NCBI GenBank assembly: GCA_963722415.1
Contig: CAVRNI010000058.1
Location: forward strand, 8,927-72,926
Source of the DNA: JALOLG01 sp963722415
GTDB lineage: Bacteria; Actinomycetota; Acidimicrobiia; Acidimicrobiales; Ilumatobacteraceae
Direction: 5' to 3'
DNA length: 64,000 nt
Shown: piece after piece, positions 33,057-42,542 of the stretch
How the letters are laid out: every line of letters begins with the position of its first letter
Numbering within the stretch: the stretch's first letter is position 1
Program-made: the position numbers and the translations under genes
Notes under the pieces: generated by a model
What the model saw: the letters and a program-made list of their open reading frames with translations, nothing else
What the model was told of the DNA's origin: nothing
The model's database searches: none

Positions 33057-34743
33057 ATGCCGACGACGCTGTTCCGCGGCGGGCGGATCCGTGCCGACTT
33101 CGCCGGTGCGGTGCACGATTCGCTCCTGGCACGTGACGGACGTGTCGTCGCCGTCGGCACCGCGGCCGACGTGCGTCCTTCGACCGGCCGAGTCGACGAG
33201 ACCGTCGATCTCGGCGGCGCCTGGGTCGTGCCGGGACTGATCGACGCACATCCACATCTGCTGCACTTCGGTGCCGCCGCGGCGGGACTGGCCGACCTGT
33301 CCGATGCCGCGGACCACGACGACATCGTCGCCACGATCACGAGGATTGCGTCAGGGCGGGCACCGGGCGAGTGGGTGATGGCGACGCCGGTCGGCGAACC
33401 GCACTACTTCTTCCGCCGGGGCCACGAGCACCTACGCGAGGGGGCACTCCCGGACCGGGTCGCGCTCGACCGGGCGACGGTGCGGCACCCCGTGATGATC
33501 CAGGCATGGTCGCCGACCGTGCCGAATGTGTGTGCGCTCAACTCGGCGGGCCTCGTGACGCTCGGCATCAACGCCGCCTCGCCGGACCGCGTGAGCGACG
33601 TGTGGATCGAGAAGGATGCGGCCGGCGTGCCGACCGGCCGCCTGTACGGCGCCGTCAACAGCAACTACAACACCGATCCGTTCTTCCGCGAGATCCTGCT
33701 GCGTCTCCCCGGGCCTCCGTCGCATCTCGTCGAGCACGGCACGCTCCACGGCATCGCTGCCCATCACCGCATGGGGATCACGGCCGTGTACGAACCGCAT
33801 GCCATGGAGCCTCGCCACATCGACGTCTACCGCCGTCTGCGCGACACCGGCCGGTTGACGATGCGCGTCAAGGCGGTGCCCGAGTACCAGCGCTTCACCC
33901 GGCCGTCGGATCACCAGAAATCGATGGCCGAGTTGGCGGCGACGCTCGAGGGGGCGCTCGCCGCGGTCGACCTCGGCGACGAGTGGGTGCGCGCCGAGGG
34001 GATCACCGTCTCCGGCGGCGGAACCTGTGGCATGGGCAACATGCCATGGCCGACGACGTACCGCGACGCGTTCGGGCACGCGACAGACGGCCGCTGGTTC
34101 ATCTCGCCCGAGGCGATCGAACAAGCCGTCGAGTTCTGCGCGCGCGCAGCGCTCCAACTCAACGTGTGCGCGATGGGCCCGGCCGAGTACGAGGTCCTAC
34201 TCGGGTTCATCGAACGCCACGGCGTACGCGACGGCATCGTCCAGCACGGCGCGCTCGATGCCGCTCTCCTACGCCCGCCGCTGGGCCGCGGCCGGCTTCC
34301 GACAGACGATCTGCTGCGGGTTCACGTGGGGCAAGGGTGACGTGTACCGGAACGCGTTCGGCGCCGAGTCGCTCGCCGACCTCAACCCGTTGCGCCGCCT
34401 GCTCGACGAGGGTCTGGCGCTGGCGGCGTCGACGGACTGGGGCCCGAAGAACCCGTGGGAGCAGATGTGGCTGGCGCAGACCCATCTGCTCGGACACTCC
34501 GCGATCCGCAACGACGGTGCCGACCAAGTCGTCACCCGCGCCGAGGCGCTCGAGATGTGGACCAGCGGTGGAGCGGCGGTCCTCGACTGGCCCGAGCTCG
34601 GCGGCCTGCGCGTGGGCAGCTACGCCGATCTCGTGGTGGTCGACCGCGATCCGCTCACGTGTGCCCTCGACGATCTGCCGGACGTGGTCGCGCTCGAGAC
34701 CGTCACTGCCGCGCGGACGGTGGCCACGCGCGACGTGCCCTAG
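33057..34743 (+). CDS. amidohydrolase, YtcJ-like family, frameshifted
   Basis: About 561 aa of the metal-dependent amidohydrolase superfamily. 'VVPGLIDAHPHLLHFGAAAA' holds the HxH metal motif after the N-terminal beta-sandwich; 'NSAGLVTLGINAASPDRVSD' and 'GMGNMPWPTTYRDAFGHATD' follow. The C-terminal part, 'FTWGKGDVYRNAFGAESLAD' to 'GSYADLVVVDRDPLTCALDD', is in the next frame. The shift is near 34255, where one base must be removed ('SMPLSYARRWAAAGFRQTI'). The final 'ADLVVVDRDPL' block is diagnostic. Family members hydrolyse amides, cyclic amides or formamides. It probably works with the upstream PEP-utilizing-domain protein. Confidence 0.87.
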
Positions 34744-34765
34744 ATCACCACAGGCAATGCCGTGA

Positions 34766-35764
34766 TCAGGGTGAAACGGCGTCGTCGACGAGCTGCCGCA
34801 CGCCGTCGACACCGTCGAGGGCTTCGTCGCGTGCAGGACGGATGATCTCTGCTCGGCGCCCCGCCCGGGCGGCGTCTCGCAGCGCGGCGGCGATCGCCGC
34901 GGCAGCGGTGTTGTCGGTGCGGCGCAGCTGCGACAGGTCGACCACGGTGACCCCCTCGCGCTCCTCGATCCGTTCGGTGCCGCGGCGTCGTCCCCGACGT
35001 CCCCGCCAGATCTGGACGAGCAACCGTGGACCGAAGACGAACGCATCCCGCGCGTACCGCATGGCGAGGCGCCGCGGCTCGGTGCCCGCCCGGTGGAGCC
35101 ACTCGAGTCCGGTTCGCTGCATCCAGGCCGGGGCGCGGCGCTTCTCGCCGACGAGGAAGTCGAGCGATCCTCCGACACCGATCATCACCGGGATCCGGAG
35201 GTCGTCCCCGAAGCGGTCGATGAACTGCTCCTGTTTCGGATTGCCGAACGCGACGCAACAGATGTCGGGCCGACTGGCACGCAGCGAATCGAGCTCGGTC
35301 GGGTCGAGCTCGTCGACGCGTTTGATCATCGGCCCTGCTTCCGACGTGATCGCGGCGCCGGGGAAACGGTCCCTGAGCAGCGCCGCGGCGCGGTCGGCGA
35401 TACCCGGTGCGGCGCCGAAGAGGTGGACGGTCGCGCCGGTGGACGCCGCCCGCTCGGCGATCGCGGCCACGAGGTCGGCACCGGCGACGCGGGTGCGGAG
35501 GGGCGTGCGCATGAGGCGGGCTCCCCACACGACGGGCATGCCGTCCGGGATCGAAAGCGATGTCCGGCGCAGGATCGCGCCGAGGGCCGGATCGCGCACG
35601 GCGTTGACGATGAAGTCGACGTTGACGGTGGCGACCTGGTGGGTACGGCCGGTTGCCTGACCATCGGCGACGAGGTCGAAGATCAGATCGACGGTCTCCG
35701 CGAACGTGACGTCATCGACGGGCACGCCCAGGATCAGGGCGGCGCGGGCGCCGGGTGTGTTCAT
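34766..35764 (-). CDS. WecG/TagA/CpsF-family glycosyltransferase with a STAS-like C-terminal tail
   Basis: Protein of 332 aa. Residues ~1-235 are a GT26 transferase: 'TVNVDFIVNAVRDPALGAIL', 'SIPDGMPVVWGARLMRTPLR', 'VHLFGAAPGIADRAAALLRD' and 'DICCVAFGNPKQEQFIDRFG'. GT26 enzymes add a sugar to a lipid-linked intermediate. The tail (about 265-332), 'GVTVVDLSQLRRTDNTAAAA' onward, resembles a STAS/anti-sigma-antagonist domain, which is unusual for this family. This last gene of the EPS operon is intact, unlike its neighbours. It begins within a small duplicated segment (35757-35813). Confidence 0.88.
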   Translation of the reverse strand: MNTPGARAALILGVPVDDVTFAETVDLIFDLVADGQATGRTHQVATVNVDFIVNAVRDPALGAILRRTSLSIPDGMPVVWGARLMRTPLRTRVAGADLVAAIAERAASTGATVHLFGAAPGIADRAAALLRDRFPGAAITSEAGPMIKRVDELDPTELDSLRASRPDICCVAFGNPKQEQFIDRFGDDLRIPVMIGVGGSLDFLVGEKRRAPAWMQRTGLEWLHRAGTEPRRLAMRYARDAFVFGPRLLVQIWRGRRGRRRGTERIEEREGVTVVDLSQLRRTDNTAAAAIAAALRDAARAGRRAEIIRPARDEALDGVDGVRQLVDDAVSP

Positions 35765-35813
35765 GTCGATGAGTGCTCAGTCGGGTGATGTGTTCATGTC
35801 GATGATGTGCTCA
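35757..35813 (-). repeat. 33-bp tandem duplication at a gene junction
   Basis: A segment containing 'tgttcatgtcgatga' followed by 'gtgctca' occurs at about 35757-35779 and again at 35790-35813, one base different. On the minus strand it places three start codons (ATGAGC, ATGAAC, ATGAAC) with short frames (MSTSST, MNTSPD) between the GT2 stop and the WecG-like start. This looks like a duplicated translational-coupling junction. Confidence 0.65.
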
Positions 35814-37118
35814 TGTCGGCGGGACCTTCGTCGCGGGTTGGTCGGCGTTGCGGGCGGTGCGGATCCAGCTGACCTCTCCGGGCCGCACGACCATCCGCAG
35901 CCACAGGTTTACCTTCCACACGATCGCCTTCGGTGCGAGCAGGAGCGATCGGTACACCGCTCGCGGTGCGCGCGCGACTCGCAGACCGAGCACGACGTGC
36001 ACCGCAAGTCCGGTGAGCGCAAATCGCGATGCCCACGCGCCTGCTCGCACGAGACGCGTCGGCACCACTCGGCTGGCAAGGGCGAACCAACCGGTGAGGC
36101 CAACGGCGACTGCCGCCAGGACCGAGAGCGGTGGCACCGCGTGATCGAGGGCGGTATCGATGGCGACCAGACGCTGACGGCCGCGTGTTCGAACAGCGCG
36201 TCGGAGCAGGGCCGGGATCGCGCGTCTGGCGAGATCGATGCGCCCGCGTTCCCAGCGCTCGTTCTGGGTCTGTGACGCCTCGAGCGTCGCCGGGATCTCG
36301 GCCTCGACGACTGCGTCGGCGTGCGAACACGACGATTTCGCCTTCGAGGACGAGCTCCGTCTGCAGCTCGAGATCCTCGGTGAGGTGGGCGCTCATCGTG
36401 CGTCGTCGCAGCACGTCGGACTCAAACGCCATGCCGTTGCCGTAAAGGCCGCACGAGGCCCCGAGCGCGTTCCGGCCGAGCGGCCGCACGAAATGCCGGA
36501 GCGCCAAGCGCCGCCGCGCGGACTCCCGCGTTCGCCGACTTCTCGACATCGCGCACGGCGTAATAGGCCTGGACGACGCGGGCGCCCCCAGCGAATCTCG
36601 CGTCGAACACGCGGAGAAACGCGCGGGTCGACAATCGAATCGGCGTCGATAACGACCACGACGTCGTGGCGTGACCCTCGCTCATCGAGACGTGATGCGC
36701 AGCCACGCCAGCGCCGGTCCCTTGCCAGCGGGTTCTGGGTCGATGTGCTCATGAATCTCGATGCCGGCAGCCCGGACGATCTCGGCGGTGCGGTCGGTGC
36801 AATGATCGGCCACGACATGGACCTCGAACAGGTCGTCGGGGTAGTCGATCTCGTGCAGGCTCCGCAGTGTTGTGGCGATGAGCCGTTCTTCGTTGTGGGC
36901 GGGGACGAGGATCGCGAATCGCGTCGTAGGCCTGTCGCGGATCGCCGTGACGTGGCGTCCGCGCGGCGGGTCCAGAATGCGGCGCCCGTCAGGACTAGCA
37001 GGTAACCGGTCAGCGGCGACAACGCGAGCGGCACGGCGGCCGTCGCGCCGAGGCCGCCTGGCGAGGAACACGTGACGCCGCGCCGGCGTCGGACACCCTT
37101 GATCCGCGCACGCCTCAT
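35811..37118 (-). pseudogene. GT2 processive-type glycosyltransferase, several frameshifts
   Basis: One gene can be rebuilt across three frames: N-terminal hydrophobic segment ('PLTGYLLVLTGAAFW'), then 'FAILVPAHNEERLIATTLRS', 'HVVADHCTDRTAEIVRAAGI', 'DVVVVIDADSIVDPR' (DxD-type), 'RVVQAYYAVRDVEKSANAG', 'GASCGLYGNGMAFESDVLRR', 'LTEDLELQTELVLEGEIVVF' and 'EASQTQNERWERGR' (QxxRW). The C-terminal membrane part is intact ('PPLSVLAAVAVGLTGWFALA' to 'VRPGEVSWIRTARN'). This is a processive-synthase-like GT2 with membrane helices. Switches fall near 36975, 36690, 36610, 36510 and 36320. It overlaps the GH44 stop by 4 bp. Whether the shifts are real is uncertain; if errors, the protein is about 435 aa. 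Confidence 0.72.
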
Positions 37119-38726
37119 GTCGCCGCTGGTACCTCGACCAGGGTGATGGAGTACGGCGGGAGTTCGAGGGACGGATTGTCGCCGAGTGACATCTCGTGCT
37201 CGGTGATCGCAGCGAGATCGTCCGGGCCGTAGCGGAACACCCGCCCCGTCGCGGCTGGGTCGATCGATCGGATGTCGAGGGCGAGGTCGATCGGTGTGTC
37301 GGGCAGCTTGTTGATCAACATGAGACGCAACATCTTCGTCGACGGGTCGTAGGCGGCGAACGCACCGAGGTCCTCCGGCGGATCGAGCCCGTCCACTACC
37401 ACCGGGACCGACTGCCCGCCGAAGCGACCTCCTTGGCCGTCGTAGTTGCCGTGGATCTTGAAGGCGAGGTAGCCGGGACTGGCCGCCGCTGGCCGCTCCC
37501 AGTACGAGGCGAGGTACACCCCTTCACGGCCGTAGATGCCGAGCACGTCGGCGATGGCCAGGGCACCGTTCATCGTGCCATCGGCGCCCCAGTTCCATTC
37601 GCTGATCGCGATCTTGGAGCCGGGATACGAGATGTCGACGGCATGCTCGCAGGCGTGGCAGGAACCGAATGCGACCGACACCCACGATTCGTCCGTGTAC
37701 AACGGGTCGTACAGCGAGCGTGTGCTGCGCAGGCGCCGGGCGGCCGTTTGCGGCGTCGACTAGGTCGTTGACGACATCGGCCTGCGGGTAGTAATGGACG
37801 TCGAGGACGTCGAGCGTTCGGAACGCCGTTCGTCAGTCGTGGTCGTGCACATGTCGGAGGAACCACCCGAGGAAGTCCTCACCGGACCCGTCGGCGGGCC
37901 CGGGAGCGGTGCGCCAGTAGTCGAACCAGCAGCACATGACGGGGCCCATCAACTCGGCGTCCGGCGCGACGCCCCGAACGGCGACGGCGTACTCGAGGTA
38001 CTTGAGGAGGATCTCCTCATAGGTCGGGCACGTCGGATGGATGTCGTAGTGGGCGGTGCCCCACAACTCCGGTTCGTTGTCGAAGGCGATAAACCGCGGT
38101 GTGGTCGACGGATCGGCGACGAGTCCGGCGATCCACGACGAGACACCACGTCGTGGTAGAGGCGACGCTGGTGGCCGCGGGGTCGGCGACCGCGATCGGG
38201 TTCAGACAGCTCGCGTCGTTGGCGTTCCAGCACCCACCACTGTCGAGCGGGAACGAACAGGTCGTGGGCTCGGCGTTCTTGGCGACCCACCCGAGCGTCG
38301 GGACGGCGACCCGGCTGGCGACGCCGGCGCCGGATGCCGCGGCGAGGAGGGCGGTCACGGCATCGCCGCCCGAGCCGATCTGTTGATTCTGGTAGTCGGA
38401 GTCGCTCGCCACCGTTCGAGGCCCCGATCAGATGGTTGAAGCGAGTTGCCGTCTCGCCTCCCCAGCTGAGCAACGTGATCCCGGCGGCGCGGACGATACT
38501 CGGCGTCGGCTTCGCCGGAGACGCCGAGGATGAGTGGACTGATCTCCTCGCCGGCTTGGGCGACATCGACGACGAGTGTCGGAACGAGTTGTTCGGAGGG
38601 ACCCGATGCCGACACCGTGGGCACGGTCGGCGTGGTGATCGGATCCTCGAGCGTGATCTGCGGATCGCCCGACGCACACGCACCGCCGACGAGCACGAGG
38701 CGGTGGCGAGGCGGACTGGCCCCCAT
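37115..38726 (-). pseudogene. GH44-like secreted glycosidase (lipoprotein), several frameshifts
   Basis: A GH44-family protein of about 535 aa can be assembled. The signal region MGASPPRHRLVLVGGACASG has a possible lipobox Cys. It is followed by 'AQAGEEISPLILGVSGEADA', 'AAGITLLSWGGETATRFNHL', 'DSDYQNQQIGSGGDAVTALL', 'FIAFDNEPELWGTAHYDIHP' (acid/base Glu of NEP), 'LDVLDVHYYPQADVVNDLVD' and 'IAISEWNWGADGTMNGALAI' (nucleophile Glu). GH44 enzymes cut beta-1,4-glucans or xyloglucan. Frame changes lie near 38490, 38410, 38140 and 37745, all behaving as one inserted base, plus an in-frame TGA at 37833-37835. In an EPS operon it may trim or release the polymer. Confidence 0.7.
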
Positions 38727-38730
38727 GCGA

Positions 38731-40298
38731 TCATGACACGAGTTCCATCTTCTCGGTCGACGGTGACTCCCGGCTTCTTCTTCGGCGCGTCGGCTTCGGG
38801 CGGCGGTTCGAGGACGGTTCTCGAGGTCGGCGCAGATCGCGATCGCCATCGCGAGGAACACGGTGCTGCGGATGTCCCAACCGATGTCGACGTAGCAGTA
38901 CACCATGTACATCACGACGTACACGACCGAACCGATCACGATGGACGCCAGGTCAGGCGACTGGATCCGGATCGACCGACCGCACGCCACGGTGGATCGT
39001 TCGTGCGATCAGGTACAGCATCGCCATGAATCCGCCGACTCCGATCTTCATCCAGATCCACAGGATCGAGTTGTGGGGCATGTACTGCCAGAAGACGAAG
39101 AAGCTGATGTCGGGCAACTGCCATCGGTCGCAGGAACTGCTGACCGAATCCGACTCCGAACAGCTCGTTCGAGCGAATGGTGTACCAGATGTCGTATGCC
39201 TCGATCTGGCGGTACAGGTCGGAGTTCCGGTCCTCCTCGCTCAGTTGTCCGGGCGCGATCACGGACTTGATGGCCTGCGCGCCGAAGCCGATCCCCCCGT
39301 CGAGTTCCAGAACGCCGCGCGTGTAGAGCGCCGCCGAGCACGACAGCGAAGAGCGTGAACCATATCGCAGCCCACCGCCGACGCTGGTAGATCAGCACCG
39401 CCAGAGCACCACGACGCCGAGCATGAGTGCGATCGCCGCGGCCCGGCGCTGCGCCAGGACGAACATCCAGACACACGGGCACGAGGGCGACCGTCACCCA
39501 GATCCGCCGTACGTGGTTGCACCGCGGCAGCAGCCAGATCGTCAGCACGAAGATGATCAGCACGTCGACGTGGATCGACGCCGCGTGCTCCGTGAGGCTG
39601 TCGAGGTGCTCGCGGAACTCGGGATCGAGCGAGTGGAAGTACTGCAGCGCGAGCAGGCTCTGGACGACGACGCCGACGAGTCGCACACATGAACAGCCGC
39701 TCGTACTGGCGGGCCGTCGTGAACAGGTTCGTGATCAGCACATACAGGATCGGGATGTACAGCAGCGGGCGTGCCTCCCAGACCGCGACCGTGGTGTCGT
39801 GGCCGCCGCGGCTCAGCCCGTAGACCAGCCCGAGGAACACGAATCCGGTGAAGACGCATCATCGGCTTCCACATCACGCCCCGGTTGAGCTGCCAGGCGG
39901 AATCACCCAGCATGCGCAAGATCCACGACAGCGCAGTGAGCAGGATGATGATCTCGAACGGGTTGATCGTCAGTCCGTCGGCGATGAAGAGGATCGATTC
40001 GCGGCTCGAGAGATTCTTCGTGAACGGGTACCACGGAACCGTCACCGTGTCGCCGACCATCGTCAGGAACACCAGCGCCGTACACGCCGAGAATCGGCCG
40101 GACCACCACCGCTGCACAGCAGATGATCAGCACCAACAACACGATCGAGAACGGGTGCGGAGCGCTGGTGTAGTGCCGACCGGCGCTCACGCCAGCGACA
40201 GCAGACACCTGCGCGTAGAGCAGCCGCCAACGGCGACGGTCGAGCCGCTGTTGTGCGGCGACACTACTGCGGCAGGATCCGCTGTGCCGATCGCGCAT
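38731..40298 (-). pseudogene. Wzy/O-antigen-ligase-like membrane polymerase, several frameshifts
   Basis: Membrane protein of about 520 aa spread over three frames: 'PFSIVLLVLIICCAAVVVRP', 'SRESILFIADGLTINPFEII', 'LLYIPILYVLITNLFTTARQ', 'IHVDVLIIFVLTIWLLPRCN', 'RQIEAYDIWYTIRSNELFGV' and 'FWQYMPHNSILWIWMKIGVG'. The block 'G.G...PHNSILWIWMKIG' is typical of Wzy polymerases and WaaL ligases. At least six frame changes are needed. The start MRDRHSG at 40298 and the stop at 38731, five bases before the GH44 start, are the best ends I can propose. The role would be polymerising the exopolysaccharide repeat at the outer membrane face. Confidence 0.68.
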
Positions 40299-40299
40299 G

Positions 40300-40446
40300 T
40301 CAGATCATGCGCCGGGTGAGGAACCCGATCGAGACGATCACGATCAGGAATCATGACAGGGCGGGTCTTCGGAAGGTCGTCACGTCGCTGCGCCCACGAG
40401 CGCCATCGCGACGCACGAAGCCCAGGAAGAACAGCAGCAGATTCAT
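40300..40446 (-). other. possible small membrane protein gene between CpsD-like and Wzy-like genes (doubtful)
   Basis: An ATG at 40446 opens MNLLLFFLGFVRRDGARGRS, hits a TGA after about 31 codons, and the same frame then reads FLIVIVSIGFLTRRMI to a stop at 40300, two bases before the Wzy-like start. Two hydrophobic stretches suggest a small membrane protein damaged like its neighbours. With no ribosome site and an internal stop, this is only a possibility. Confidence 0.25.
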
Positions 40447-40468
40447 CGATGCAGTGGCCGACTGGCGG

Positions 40469-41221
40469 TCAGACCCCGACGAGTCGCCGCAGGAACTTCG
40501 GGATCCGCGTCGCGTTGCGGTTGAGGATGATTCCGAGGTTCACGACTCCGCGAAGCTCGTCGAACGCGTCGAGCACTTGATCTTGAGTGGTGACGCCCTG
40601 GTGCACGACCATGGCATAGGCGTCACACAAGGAGCGCCAGAGCCAGCGCGTCGCTGGTTGCCAGCACAGCGGGGAGATCGAGAACCAGGTGGTCGTAGTG
40701 CTCGGCCAACTCGTCGATTACCTCCGCGAGGCCGGTCACTCTTGGCGAGTACGGGTCGCTGGGCGACGGGACGATGCCGGCTGGCATGATCACCAAGTTT
40801 GGCTCGGCGGTGGTGACCAGGACGTCGTCGAGGGTGATGCCGGATGGTGACCACGTCGGCGAGGCCACTCGAATCGCGCGTCGCGCTCTCGTAGTTGGTA
40901 GGGTTCCCCCAGTTGAGATCGACCAGGCAGCACGGCGATTGAGGTCGTGGGCGATGACAGCGGCGATCGCGCTGGCTCACGAACGTGACGCCTTCACCTC
41001 GCAGCGCGGCGGTGACGGCGAGCCGCTGGGGGAGTCCGGCGGCGTCGTTGAGCTGGACACGGGCGAGGAGATACCGAACTGACGAGGCCACAGTCGGCCG
41101 ACGCCCGGAAATAGGGTTTGTCCAGCCGTCGTCGGTGATCGTCGAGCGTGCTGTCGTCGACGGTCGACTGGGCGGCTGCGATGCTTAGGTGTGCGGCGGG
41201 CTGCCGTTCGACGTCGGTCAC
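40469..41221 (-). pseudogene. CpsD/BY-kinase-like protein with a degenerate Walker A motif, frameshifted
   Basis: About 250 aa in three frames: VTDVERQPAAHLSIAAAQ, 'PYFRASADCGLVSSVRYLLA', 'LAVTAALRGEGVTFVS', 'CLVDLNWGNPTNYESATRDS', 'GITLDDVLVTTAEPNLVIMP', 'VIDELAEHYDHLVLDLPAVL' and 'DQVLDAFDE...NRNATRIPKFLRRLVGV'. This follows the order of capsule tyrosine kinases (CpsD/Wzc C-terminal). However, the loop 'LRGEGVTFVS' lacks the Walker A Lys, and 'VDLNW' stands where Walker A-prime is expected. It may be a pseudo-kinase. The GTG start overlaps the Wzz stop. Frame changes lie near 41080, 40960, 40870 and 40620. Confidence 0.65.
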
Positions 41222-42211
41222 GCTGAGTGCCCTTCGCCGACGGTGACCTCGTCGGACCCTCGACCGGAACGACGGCGAGGACCTCGACGCCGAGCGACGC
41301 TCGGATCTCTTCGGCAAATCGCAACGACCGGTCCAGCAACGACGCGGCGACGACGCAGCCGACCATCAACAAGACGCCGAGCATTGCGAACGTGCCGACG
41401 GTCATCACGACGTCGCGCAGCCCGGCTTCGGGCGACAGTCGGCAACGTGGCTGGGTCGACGATGTTGTAGCGTCTGCGTGGCGTCACTGGTGGCCTGCTG
41501 GATCGGAGTTCGGCCGCCGGCATGTCGTCGAGCGTGTCGGCCAGCCGGTCGTCGCGCGCGTTCAACGTTGCGGTTGAGCCGCTCGATCTCGAACTGCTCC
41601 TCGACCGGGCGCTCGGAATCGTCGCACGGCGCCGGGTTCGTCAACAGGAGATAGGCGCAGCATCGCCTCGGTGGCCTGCTCGTAGTCACCTCGCAGCTGG
41701 GCATGTTGGTGCCGTCAGGTAGTCGACGCGTGGTCGTCTCCAGTGCTGATCTGGTTGTCGATGACGGTCTGGAGGAACGTGTTGATCGTCGATCGACGAG
41801 CTGTCTGTGCGAGTTGCGGATCGATGGTCCTGGCGTTCACAGTCAGCAGGTTTTGCCCGTCAGCGACGCCCAGAGGCTCCCGGCGCACGTCCTAGAACGT
41901 CACGACAGCGAATCAGCGGGAACGCCGGCGGCGTCTGCTACGAGCCGCACGAACTCGTCGGTTCTGAGCGCCTCGTTGATCCGACGCGACGTGGCTGGGC
42001 TGGGTTCTCCCATGCGAGGATGTCGTACGCGAGCGCATCCTGCAAGTCGTCGAGCAAGGGCTCGAGATCGGCCGCCGAGAGCACGGCCGACGAACGGTAG
42101 GCGTCGGCCTTGTTGCCGGCGGTGTAGATGCCGAGGCCGATCATGGCGACGACGCGGCAAGATGTAAAGCCACCAACGGCTGAAGAACGTCTCGAGCAGG
42201 CGGGCGATCAC
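41218..42211 (-). pseudogene. Wzz-like chain-length determinant (polysaccharide co-polymerase), several frameshifts
   Basis: About 330 aa. TM1 is near the N-terminus ('RLLETFFSRWWLYILP' then 'MIGLGIYTAGNKADAYRSSA' in the next frame). An extracytoplasmic helical part follows ('LDDLQDALAYDILAWENPAQ', 'RINEALRTDEFVRLVADAAG'). A Pro-containing 'RRRYNIVDPATLP' segment precedes TM2 'AMLGVLLMVGCVVAASLLDR'. This is the Wzz/Wzc architecture controlling EPS length. At least five frame changes are needed. The GTG at 42211 heads the whole minus-strand EPS operon. Confidence 0.67.
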
Positions 42212-42542
42212 GTGACGGCGCGATCATCGTGCTGTCATCTCCCGCTCGCCGTCCTCGCTCGTTGTTGGCCGCCAGGACCACGCACAGCGACGGCAGACCA
42301 GCATCGTCCGCCGAAGCTCATCACCCGTCAACGCTACCGTCTCCGTACACGGCCTGGTCTCGTCGTTATTCACCCCCGCGGTCGCTGCGACCCGTCAGGG
42401 TGCTGTGAACGGGGTGTTTCGTGAGCGGGTGCTCCTCGTTCTGGAGGACGAAGTCGGTATCGTCGGCGGAGCGTTCGGCGACGGACGACCAACGGCGGAC
42501 ATGAGCGCGCACAGTGGTGAGAAGACGCGGAGGAGAGGAGTT
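42212..42542. other. divergent intergenic region between the two EPS transcription units
   Basis: This 331-bp region separates the minus-strand EPS operon (start 42211) from the plus-strand glycosyltransferase genes (start 42543). In-frame ATG codons exist upstream of 42543 (for example at 42501), so part may be translated. The stretch before 42543 is purine-rich (GAGAGGAG). I found no strong dyad. It must contain the promoters of both units. Confidence 0.5.

Noticed and set aside
31281..33317. 678-codon minus-strand frame
   Set aside because: Antisense to the PEP-utilizing-domain gene, which has clear motifs and a strong ribosome site.
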